Source of the DNA: Tanypteryx hageni | Lineage: Eukaryota > Arthropoda > Insecta > Odonata > Petaluridae | Reading direction: 5' to 3' | Length of the DNA: 64,000 nucleotides | Assembly (NCBI GenBank): GCA_028673005.1 | Contig: CM054115.1 | Span: forward strand, 191,030,370 to 191,094,369 | Shown here: piece by piece, positions 55,177-64,000 of the stretch | Layout: every line of letters begins with the position of its first letter | How positions within the stretch are numbered: the first letter of the stretch is position 1 | Notes under the pieces: model-generated | What the model saw: only the letters and a program-made list of their open reading frames with translations | Databases searched by the model: none | What the model was told of the DNA's origin: nothing | Made by a program: the position numbers and the translations under genes

Positions 55177-57604
55177 TATAGTTTTTAAATGAGAAATGGG
55201 AGGGGGAGAGAGAGTGGAAGGGAATTAAAAAAATCAAATATTATACTGTGAATTTGAAGATACGAGAAGAAAGATTGTAAGCTATTTTATTAAGATTATA
55301 TTACGTGGTTCGATAATATTAATATCTTAAATCTGCCAAAACATCTGGCGAATGATTCTATCAGGTTGGCAGATACATTGTCATCCGGCGGGAGAATGAT
55401 GATCTCAAGTTTGGAAAAAGCCTCTTAGTCCTACGTTACGCTATCCTACGTGAAGGCATCGGGATAGATATGAAAACCTTGGCATGTGGAGTAGCCATGA
55501 AATAGTTAATTTTTTAGAATATAGATTTTTTCCATAACAAATATATTGCGTCGCCATTTACAGCCATGCCAACACTTTGAAAAATCAGTTCAAATTACAA
55601 TATGAAGCTCAGATTTTGTACTCTAAAATATTATCTGTATTTTTCTGAAAGAAATAATCTGAATACATGCCGAAACAGCATAAAAATGCGTTTGATACCA
55701 GAAAAAAGTATTTTTTAATGTTTTAACAATTCAAAATTCTGATTCCATGGAAACGAGTCCGAAACTTTAAAATTATACAGTGGCTAGTCTAATTTCTCGT
55801 CTAAAATGACGGGTAAGCTTGGATTAACTATTAAATCAAATTAAAGTTCATATGAAGAAAATAAAGAAACCAACCTATAGATTCATTTAAAAGTGAAAAT
55901 TAAATGTAATATTCACCTAATTCAATATCCCAGAATTATAAAATATTTTTGGATAAATTATTGTGACAAAGAAATTTATTTGTTAATGAGATGCCACACA
56001 GCTTTTGTATTTCCAAACGTTCTGAAACATTTATTTAAGAGAATTTTATACTTATGAGGCGTTCTTTACCAGCGATGCGGTTGTAGCGGAACGTCTTGTC
56101 CGTCCGTCTGTAGTAACTTTCATCACCTAAACCGTTATATGGATTTTATTTAAATTAAGTACTAGTGGCCGTTGTTACAATTGTGATTTTGAACTTCATC
56201 CGTCAATATTTATAACTTCCACTTTACATAATCATTTTAATAAACTTATACTCGTATCTCGTTAAATGGCATCCGTCAAACAACAATTAAAAACCATATT
56301 TTTCTCTCCGAAGCTCTTATATGATCAGTAAGGTATAGATTAAAAACATTATTAAAATAGAACACATGATTTGCCACAAAAAGGTCTGCAAAACCATTTA
56401 ACTACGACTTATAGTTTCGGGAATAAAAATTCAAGAACGGCCAAAATTTTCAATGCCGTATTACATATTCGTATTTCACATAAAGTACGCCTTTGAAATC
56501 TCTCTTTAGTCCATATATGGATTATAATTTTCCATCTAGTTTTTTTTTACTTTTTGTGCATATAACGGGGTTTTCATAGTTTTTAATACAAATTGTATTA
56601 AATTAAATTTTTAATGGAAAACTAATTTCATAAGAAAACAAAAACAAATAAAACAAAAATTTCAGAATATAGGCTTTCGTTCTGTATCTATTATTAATGA
56701 GGCTCAAATATATTGTTATCAGTTTAAATTTGGGGACATTTCATATCAAATCAGTCCAATTTTTCTGCATTGGGTTTTCTCAACTTTTTAAATTTTTGCT
56801 CACATATTTTAATAAATTTTGAGTGGAAAAGGAATTGAATTTGTAAACAACATATGTACGTATTACGCAAAATATACAGATTGAAGGAGTGAATTTCCGC
56901 AAAAAATTATACACTTTTCGCTGAAAATGTACTCAAAAATTATAAGAAATTCATAAAATTTAATCTCTTAATCCGACTAAAAATCGCTTGCGTATAAGTA
57001 CAATGTCAATGAATTTTGGGTTATATATTTATTTTTGTTACCGTCGTATTCTATATCGTTATCAAGGTATTCTTTAAACTTTAAAATAGCGTATGGTAAA
57101 TATGTGAACAGATGCGACGCAACTTGATACTCCTAGTCAATCATTCGCAATTAGACGAAACCGGCAAAAATACAAATCACCTTGATGACGAATGATTTTC
57201 ATGTAAAAATGCATCAAATATTCATGTTAAAAATGGATTTATGTACCGAATTGACCCGTATTCGAAAATCGACTACAGGAAAATGAAATTTCGCTTTTTT
57301 AAGCGTTCTTTGATATAAGTCCCGAGTTTGTACAACGATTATAAGTATTTTTTAAAAAATAATGACGAAAAAAGACTTGCACGCTACGTATCAGCTCGGA
57401 GACAGAATTGTTTGGTCGTGGAGTCCGTGATGGAATAACTCTTTTTATTAATTAGATTTTGAAATGGGAGTAAGTTTTACTTTGTGCTGTAAAATTAAAG
57501 GAGGAGATAGAAGGAAAACAATTTCTTTTGCAATTTTATTAGATTATTTTAAAGATTGAAACAAACAATATGATACTTGATTGCTATATATAGTATACCG
57601 GACG
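55177..57604. other. AT-rich stretch with a family B fragment
   Basis: No gene recognised. About 57135-57320 is a partial third copy of repeat family B in + orientation (GACGAAACCGGC, ATACAAATCAC, TTTTTTAAGCGTTCTTTGAT). Confidence 0.45.
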
Positions 57605-57757
57605 TTTCCCACAAAGCACTTCACCCACGGGACGTTTCACCCACAGACACTTCACCCGCGAGAAGTTTCATCCAAAGAACTTTCATCCATAGGTTTTTCG
57701 CCCACAATCCAGTTCACCCACACAAAGTTTCACCCAAAGATATTTAACCCATTGTTT
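57605..57757. repeat. 15-bp tandem repeat, TTTCACCCACAGAAC type
   Basis: Ten consecutive units of 15-17 bp, each starting TTT or TT and carrying CACCCA or a one-base variant: TTTCCCACAAAGCAC, TTCACCCACGGGACG, TTTCACCCACAGACAC, TTCACCCGCGAGAAG and so on to TTTAACCCA. Because the unit is about five codons, the + frame reads as a degenerate F-H-P-x-x series; I treat that as a by-product. Confidence 0.75.
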
Positions 57758-58206
57758 TTGGCCGATGCTTCAGTTTAAATGTTAAAAATTCACATGAATC
57801 CATTATAGAAGGAATTCTCAATTAATTATAAGATAAATCTTCATTTAATTCCGTATTCTACAAATAAAGAAGCACAAATCCGAAAAAGAAAATGAATACC
57901 ATGACAAAATAAAATATAAGCGAAGGAAAATTCTCCAAAGCCAGTCAAACTGATAAAACCCGGTTAAAAGGCCGGAAAAAACAGATAAACCCGGATAAAA
58001 ACAGGATAAAAACCCAATACGTATTTCGGCTACAAAGTAACCATCATCAGGGGTTAAAAAAAGGGGGAAGGGGGACTTGAGAGAGGGCGACTGACGCCAA
58101 GACCAGTGGCACGCTCTCAAATGGATGTCCAGGGCTGTGTGTGTGTATTTATACCTGTTGGTTGGCAGGGGGGAGGGGGGGAGGAAAAGGGGGGGACTTA
58201 GATGAC

Positions 58207-58660
58207 CTAGGTGATGGGAGAAAAAGGGGGAGAGGTCAGTTTAAAAAGAACGCTGTCTATTACCCCTAACTCATTATTCATCAGGGTGTGTCTGTATTTA
58301 TGAATGTGTAAGCTTTCTGTCGCGTCGAGTTTGGTATTTGGGACTTGTTTAAGCAGTTTGAGGCTATTTGTGTCTAATGGGTGGTTATATTCCAAAATGT
58401 GTTTCGCGACGGCCGATTTTTCAAAGCGTCCATGTCTGTAGTGCGCTAAATGTTCTTTGAATCTGATGGAAATATTTCTTTTCGTTTGGCCAAGGTAAGA
58501 CTTGTCGCATGTGGGGCACAACACTTGATATATGCCGGATTTTTCTAATGTGGGTATTTTGTCTTTAGGATTCCCTAATAAATTTTTAATGTTATTTGTA
58601 TTGTGAAACGTTAATGCATAATTTGCGTTATGAAAGATTTTTGTTACACCTTTGTTGAGG
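58207..58660 (-). pseudogene. Penelope GIY-YIG endonuclease domain
   Basis: The minus-strand frame is open from about 58660 to 58207. It has LEKSGIYQVLCPTCDKSYLG (the GIY and Y-x-G pair, with Cys-x-x-Cys), followed by QTKRNISIRFKEHLAHYR with the conserved Arg, FEKSAVAKHILEYNHPLD and, near the end, KLDATESLHIHKY with the catalytic Glu context. It ends SPPFSPIT. The domain itself is intact; a frameshift near 58650 separates it from the RT part. Confidence 0.82.
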
Positions 58661-58955
58661 GTTGGATGGAAGGGGAGTGAAATAAATTTTTCTTCCTATC
58701 GTCACTTAGAGCAAGCGTAGTACTTGTCTTCTTGTCTAATGTTTTGGATTGCTTGTTAATAATGTTGTCAATCAGTTCGTGTGTGTACCCGTTTTCCAGG
58801 GCCGCGTTTTTAATATATTTGACTTCTTGGTCGAAACGTTTTTTATTTAGCGGTGTAGTCAATAGTCTATGTACCATATGGTTGATGAATAATGAGTTAG
58901 GGGTAATAAACAGCGTTCTTTTTAAACTGACCTCTCCCCCCTTTTCTCCCATCAC
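58644..58955 (-). pseudogene. Penelope RT C-terminal fragment
   Basis: Authentic sequence starts at about 58883 (VHRLLTTPLNKKRFDQEVKY, then IKNAALENGYTHELIDNI), the thumb-to-linker region of Penelope RTs, and stops at 58644 by frameshift next to the endonuclease. The first 24 codons of the open frame (58955-58884) are antisense to the inverted arm and are not RT. The RT palm is missing. Confidence 0.72.
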
Positions 58956-59262
58956 CTAGGTCATCTAGGTCCCCCGCTTTTCCTCCCCCCTCTCCCCCCC
59001 TGCCAACCAACCAGGTATAAATACACACACACAGCCCTGGACATCCACTTGAGAGCGTGCCACTGGTCTTGGTTTCAGTCGCCCTCTCTCAAGTCCCCCT
59101 TCCCCCTTTTTTTTAACCCCTGATGATGGTTACTTTGTAGCCGAAATACGTATTGGGTTTTTTTCCGGTTTTTATCCGGGTATATCTGTTTTTATCCGGC
59201 CTTTTAACCGGGTTTTATCAGTTTGACTGGCTTTGGAGAATTTTCCTTCGCTTATATTTTAT

Positions 59263-60323
59263 ATATTTGCCAGTGTAGCTCGCTCTCTTTTACATGACAA
59301 AATAAATAAGCGAAAGGAACAGGATGTCAAGAGAGTGCAACGAAAAGCAATAGTCAAATAAAACCAAATAAGTTAACAAAAATAAATACGAGAAACGAAC
59401 GATGTATTACCAATAAAACTTCAAAAATTGAAACCAACTACTCCTTATATACCAAGAGAAGTGAAGGAAAAGAAATACAAATCCGAACAAGCGATAATAA
59501 AAGCGATGAGAAAATTATAAAGGACAAAATATTACCGAGAAGTACGTCGAAGTATTGCAAGAGACTAGTCCTTATAGAAACTGAGCATCACCTAAAAGTG
59601 GGTCCAAATAGTGTAATAGATAACACTTTTTTCGAAGCATGAATCTCTAAGACGAAAAAGGACTCAGAAAAGCTATGCGTCTGCGGAGCATTGTTGTCTT
59701 GTTTACTATAAACGCTGTGTTCAGAAAGTTATCTGAAGTTATTAAGCATTAATGCTTTATTTTTATTTTTAAATTATACGACTTCAAAATAATGTTTGCA
59801 AAATAGTTAAATAACTACTATTTATAAGAAGCAATTTTAATAAATATACTAATATCTACAATGAACATTAGTTGTTTATTTTACGACGAAGCTTATTGCA
59901 CCACATACAATGAATCACCAAATACATTATTCATGCCGAATGATTCTTATTTAGTCGGAACGAAAATGTTCTTCATCCGTTTATTCTCAGACATGGAATA
60001 ATAGGAACATTATTCCTGTAATCGATGTTTAATTTTGGAATTAAATCGTGTGTATTTAATATGTGCAATATCCTCCAATGGCAATTGTATATGAATAACC
60101 ATATTTTAGTCAGGTGTTCTCCAACGTGTGTATACTAATATATACAGGTTGGAGAACTCCTGTAAGATCACACAGTTTAAACACCATAGAAAAATTTTTT
60201 CCAGTTGTCGCCAACACACTAGGCAGTCAGTTTCTCTTCCCATTAAAAGAACGAACAACATAGATATTGTGATAAAACTGTCTAGAATATGCAATAGATT
60301 AAACCTTATACGAACGCAGTACC
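59263..60323. other. AT-rich spacer, nothing recognised
   Basis: No supported feature. Confidence 0.4.
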
Positions 60324-60667
60324 TCCTAACGAAGGGGTGGACAAGCATTTTACGTTGCGGGCCCCATTATCAGTTGCAGCTTCTTAGGCTGGCCCTATTA
60401 ACAGATGAAAATCCTTCGGCGGGCCCCGTTAGGGTTCACATCGGGAGTGATTTGAGATAATACGAGTGATCCCGTTAGTGAAAATCGATGTTATCCCCAT
60501 AACGTGACTGGAAATGGTTTTTCCGCCATAGTTGTAAGCCACAAATATGAAATTATCTTTATTTTATATGACGGATCGCTTTCATAATGGCATCGAGGGC
60601 CACATAAAATGCCCTTGCAAAGCATATGCGGCCCGCGGGCCGTAGTTTGCCAACCCCCGTCCTAAAG
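60324..60667. mobile_element. hAT-type MITE with 8-bp duplication
   Basis: The element 60332-60659 begins AAGGGGTGGACAAGC and ends GTTTGCCAACCCCCG, imperfect inverted repeats of the GGGGTGG-CAA type seen in many hAT MITEs. Flanks are TCCTAACG (60324-60331) and TCCTAAAG (60660-60667), an 8-bp duplication with one mismatch. The interior has GCGGGCCCC/GGGCCCCG blocks and no ORF. Confidence 0.65.
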
Positions 60668-61094
60668 GAACAACAACAAAAGAAGTCAATAGCATTAGAA
60701 TAAAGGACAAAATATTACCAAATAAAATTTGGAAAACGTGCATCTACTTCCTTTCTGTAAGTAAGAACCGCTCCGATGCACGTTTGCCGATTATTATTAC
60801 TATGAACGGTGTTTAATTTATTAAAAGCCCTCAATTTATGCCTTATTGAAATGACTAAGTATATAACTGCGGAACTAAATATGATTCCATTATAATTAAC
60901 GTAATTTATTCAGAGTAAAACATTTTAATTAATGCAATAAGAAGCTGGCATTATTCACTTGCAGGCAATGGTGCGCAAAAATTGCGCGTCGTTATCATCA
61001 CGGTATTATTATAACTGTACTTAGTATTAAACTGACATTTTTAAATGAAAGTACGTAAATAACACATCCTCAACAGCTACGGTCGAACAGATTG
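60668..61094. other. Spacer, nothing recognised
   Basis: No supported feature. Confidence 0.4.
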
Positions 61095-62536
61095 CAATAA
61101 TAAGGCAGCAATACATGGAGCCAGAGTAGCAATGCGTAATGCTTGTAACAATTATAAAAAGAAGGTTTTACAGGAAAACTTGAAAGAGAACCCAAAAGCA
61201 TTTTGGTCTTACGTCAGGGAAGTTCAAGGTAGGGGCCCCACTATTGCGTCACTGCGGTCGGAAACGGGAAACGTAGTTCACGATAGTATGGATAAAGCAA
61301 ACCTATTAAATCATCACTTTCAGAAAGCTTTTACTCGTGATGACGATGAATGTGAAACCCCTATTCCTATGCGTCAGGGCGATTCGATGGAAGATTTGGT
61401 ATTTTCGGAAAATGGCATCGCGCTCTAACTTCATTCAATTAAGCCAAATAAATCTCCTGGACCGGAGGAAATTCCCGCGCGTGTAATGAAAGAATTAGCT
61501 GCTGAAATCGGGCAGTATTTGAAAATTATATTCGAGAAATCCATTAGAGAAGGAGTAGTTCCTAAAGATTGGAAGGTGGCACATGTTACGCCCATCCATA
61601 AGAGTGGCGACAGAGAGAACCCCGAAAATTATAGGCCGATATCCTTAACTTCATTATCGTGCAAGATACTTGAGCACATAGTCTTTAGCTCTGTAATGCG
61701 CTATTTCGATAGTCATTCATTGCTTAGCGGATGCCAACACGGATTCCGGAGAGGTAGATCATGCGAAACGTAGCTCGGCCTGTTCGTGGACTATTTGTTG
61801 CGATGCGGAGAGAAAAATACTCAGGTCAATGCCATATTCATTGATTTCAGAAAAGCGTTCGATAAAGTATCTCATAGGAAATTAATTGCGAAGTTAGGAC
61901 AATGTGGTATCAATTCGAAAGTTGTCGGTTGGGTGAGAGACTTCCTATCGAATAGGGAACAGATAGTTGTCATCGATGGGAAATACTCGTCCCCCGTTAA
62001 AGTTGCTTCGGGTGTTCCTCAGGGAAATGTATTGGGCCCTCTGCTCTTCTTAATCTATGTAAATGATATGTGCTCGGTTGTTCGTAGTAAAATTAGGTTT
62101 TCGCCGATGACACCGTTCTATATAAAGAAATAAAAAATCAGGAGGACCATCAGTCTCTGCGTGAAGACTTAAGAGCCATTTCAGCGTGGTGCAAAGAATG
62201 GCAAATCGAAATTAATTATACTAAATGTGCCGCAGTCACGTTCTGGAAAAGTAAGAACAAAGATTTAGGTTTCGAATATAAAATAGATGAAATGAGTATT
62301 CGACAAGCTGAGTATGTAAAATATTTAGGAGTAACCATTTGTCGAGATCTTTCGTGGGACATGCACATTCGTCGAGTTATAGGCGCGGCCAACAAGAAAC
62401 TGGCATTCCTAGGTAGAATAGTACGGAACACTACAGAGAAAGTACGCGAAACATGCTACTTATCACTGGTAAGACCACAAGTGGAATACGCAGCGAGCAT
62501 ATGGGATCCGTACGAGAAGGGACACATAACGTCTTC
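61095..62536 (+). pseudogene. CR1/Jockey-group LINE RT, 5' and 3' truncated
   Basis: Linker and RT in order: NACNNYKKKVLQENLKENPK and FWSYVREVQGRGPTI (61132), then KPNKSPGPEEIPARVM (61441), PENYRPISLTSLSCKILEHI (61621), CQHGFRRGRSCET and a stop (61734), NAIFIDFRKAFDKVSHRKL with catalytic Asp (61827), ASGVPQGNVLGPLLFLIYVN (62007). A one-base shift falls at the FADDTVLYK box (about 62098), followed by CAAVTFWKSKNKD, YVKYLGVTICRDLSW and VEYAASIWDPYEKGHI, where the RT is cut off (62536). Breaks: stop at 61426, stop at 61771, frameshift at the catalytic box. No endonuclease is present. Confidence 0.85.
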
Positions 62537-62906
62537 ACCTGGCTGTTGAAGTGAACGGACGTGCCTTTCACTTGCTCCTGCGAGCTCCTACGTAGCCTCG
62601 AGCGACTAGAGTAGCTGTAGCATTAGAGTAGCTGTAGTGTTAAGTAGAACTAACAATTTACTTTATTCTATTGTTATCCTTCGGTAATTTTATTTAACAT
62701 TCGTTTAAGTTATGTAATTAGTTTTGTTATAACATCCACGTTATAGTTTTTATTTTTCTCTACCGTAATAGTTAACTTTTAAGCCTCGTAGTTTCTTGCT
62801 AGAAATTTCATTCTCCCTTTTACAAAATAATATTTATATCATAGTAGTTATTGTGTATTAGCATATTCTCGTTACATTTGTAAGGTTGTTTTAGTTTTAC
62901 GCTCCA
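62537..62906. other. Spacer between two opposed LINEs
   Basis: AT-rich; possibly 3' UTR of the preceding LINE. Nothing else recognised. Confidence 0.35.
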
Positions 62907-64000
62907 TCATCATCATCATGCTTCTGTCCGAAGACAGGTTTTAACTGAATCGCTGCCTCCATTTCTCTCTCTCCCTAGAAGCCTCTTTTATACCTCTATA
63001 AGTAGTATATCCCTGCTTTATATTATCTAATATTCCTATTCTTTTTCTCCCTCTTCCTCTTTTTCCACTAATTTTTCCTTCTAAGATCGTTCTTTGTAAA
63101 CACTGTCTTCTCAATATGTGCCCTATCCAATTTGCTTTTCTTTTCCTGATTGTTTTTATTAGCATCCTATCTTCTCCCACCATTTCTAATACTTCTTCGT
63201 TTCTCTTCCTCTCTGTCCATTTCACTTTCATCATTCTTCTCCATACCCACATCTCAAAACTTTCTAAATATTTTTCCTCCTTTCTCCTTATCGTCCACGT
63301 CTCTGCACCATAAAGAGCTATGCTCCATATGTAGCATTTTGCTAATTTCTTCCTTGTTTCTAGATTTATTTTCTTGCTTGTGAGAAGCTCCTTCTTCTCG
63401 TTAAATGCTGCTTTTGCCATTGCAATCCTACTTCTGATGTCCTGTGTACTACTTCCATCCTGCGCTAAAATACTGCCGAGATATTTGAAACTACTTACTT
63501 GTTCCAATTTTTGGCCATTTACCATTATATTTAATTCTTTATGTTCCTTTGCAACCACCATGACTTTCGTTTTTTCTGTATTGATCTTCATTCCATATTG
63601 TTGGCCAACCTCAACTAGTCTGTCTGTCATCCTCTGAAGCTCTTTCTCGCCTTCTGCTATTAAGCCCTGATCATCTGCGTATTTAATGGTGGTAATACTT
63701 TCACCTCCTATCTTAAATCCTTTCTCTTCCATCAACGCTTCTTCTGTTATTGTTTCTGCATACATATTAAATATCGCTGGTGAAATAGGACAACCCTGCC
63801 TCACTCCCCTCCCTATTGAAGTACTTTCTGTTTCTTCTCCTTCAACCCTGACTCTAATCTTTTGATCAAAGTAAAGGTTTTTAAGCAGTCTTTTATCTTT
63901 CCAATCTATTCCTATTTTGTTTAAAATACCCAGCATCTTATCCCATTTCACTCGGTCAAAAGCTTTCTCCCAATCTACAAAACAAAAATACATATCTTTA
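62907..64000 (-). mobile_element. RTE-like LINE, runs off the window
   Basis: Minus-strand element whose 3' end is a (GAT)n tail (ATGATGATGATGG at about 62907-62920) just downstream of CTGTCTTCGGACAGAAG, a short hairpin. The RT frame above it is open to the window edge. It is related to the copy at 11272-14167 in motif content and C-terminus but has a different tail. Confidence 0.82.
62941..64000 (-). CDS. RTE-like LINE reverse transcriptase, C-terminal part, open
   Basis: At least 350 codons without interruption, entering from beyond the window. Motifs: CFVDWEKAFDRVKWDKML (first catalytic Asp), IGRGVRQGCPISPAIFNMYA, ITTIKYADDQGLIAEGEKEL (catalytic pair), MKINTEKTKVMVVA, SSFKYLGSILAQDG, WSIALYGAETWTIRRKEEKY, then C-terminal WIGHILRRQCLQRTILEGKI and GKRGRGRKRIGIL. 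It would reverse-transcribe LINE RNA at a nicked target. All visible catalytic residues are present, so this is the best preserved RT in the window. Whether the upstream endonuclease is intact cannot be seen. Confidence 0.88.
   Translation of the reverse strand, partial: KDMYFCFVDWEKAFDRVKWDKMLGILNKIGIDWKDKRLLKNLYFDQKIRVRVEGEETESTSIGRGVRQGCPISPAIFNMYAETITEEALMEEKGFKIGGESITTIKYADDQGLIAEGEKELQRMTDRLVEVGQQYGMKINTEKTKVMVVAKEHKELNIMVNGQKLEQVSSFKYLGSILAQDGSSTQDIRSRIAMAKAAFNEKKELLTSKKINLETRKKLAKCYIWSIALYGAETWTIRRKEEKYLESFEMWVWRRMMKVKWTERKRNEEVLEMVGEDRMLIKTIRKRKANWIGHILRRQCLQRTILEGKISGKRGRGRKRIGILDNIKQGYTTYRGIKEASREREKWRQRFS

Larger units (their letters stand above)
57910..59262 (-). mobile_element. 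Penelope-like element between inverted arms
   Basis: Left arm 57910-58280 and right arm 58883-59262 are inverted copies of about 370 bp (shared TATAAGCGAAGGAAAATTCTCC, GTATTTCGGCTACAAAGTAACC, GAGAGCGTGCCACTGGTCTTGG). The 600-bp centre encodes, on the minus strand, the end of a Penelope-type RT and a GIY-YIG endonuclease. The right arm is an inverted copy of the element's 3' end, including the last 24 codons of the endonuclease. Such terminal rearrangements are typical for Penelope-like elements. Only the 3' part of the element is present, so it could not move by itself. Confidence 0.8.

Noticed and set aside
57581..57778. 65-codon frame over the 15-bp repeat
   Set aside because: The apparent 5-residue periodicity follows from the DNA repeat, which varies in unit length (15-17 bp).
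57845..58120. 91-codon frame with hydrophobic stretches
   Set aside because: Lies in the non-coding 3' arm of the Penelope-like element; the inverted copy of the arm does not preserve it.

Overview
The window looks like non-coding, repeat-dense nuclear DNA from a eukaryote, most probably an arthropod. It is AT-rich. I recognise no host protein-coding gene: every reading frame I can assign belongs to a mobile element. The arthropod call is an inference from Jockey-type gag/endonuclease/RT elements together with CR1-like, RTE-like and Penelope-like retroelements and hAT, Tigger and PIF/Harbinger DNA transposons. I cannot name a species.

Layout. 1-4.9 kb is AT-rich spacer with one dispersed repeat. 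4.9-6.8 kb holds GA-rich satellites and a decayed tRNA-Ser-like sequence. 9.1-9.9 kb carries a small TA-flanked MITE. 11.05-16.87 kb is one hAT transposon with an exact 8-bp target duplication (GTATAGGA), loaded with an antisense RTE-like LINE and a tRNA-like SINE. 17.1-17.6 kb is a CT tract. 18.5-22.55 kb is an antisense Jockey element whose RT catalytic core is deleted. 24.9-30.1 kb is a second Jockey-like LINE split by a CR1-like LINE (26.4-29.9 kb). 31.5-36.9 kb has CT tracts, a LINE tail, a dispersed repeat and a TIR cluster. 38.7-41.7 kb and 43.9-46.7 kb are pyrimidine-rich minisatellites containing three copies of one LINE family with a (TCTA)n tail, with an antisense LINE relic between them (42.7-43.7 kb).

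49.5-55.2 kb is the most striking part. A decayed Tigger transposon contains a PIF/Harbinger insertion and, separately, a 2.4-kb array of eight 309-bp units, each with a tRNA-like gene, arranged four and four in opposite orientations and flanked by a 10-12-bp duplication of Tigger sequence. Two diverged relatives of the unit lie at the Tigger 5' edge. 57.6 kb has a 15-bp tandem repeat. 57.9-59.3 kb is a Penelope-like element with a GIY-YIG domain between 370-bp inverted arms. 60.3 kb is a hAT MITE. 61.1-62.5 kb is a CR1/Jockey-group LINE relic, and the window ends inside an RTE-like LINE whose RT frame is open.

The nesting gives relative ages: Tigger is older than the Harbinger and tRNA-like insertions, the hAT is older than its LINE and SINE, and the Jockey-like LINE at 25 kb is older than the CR1-like LINE that splits it. 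The near-identical (TCTA)n-tailed LINEs and the tRNA-like array look youngest.
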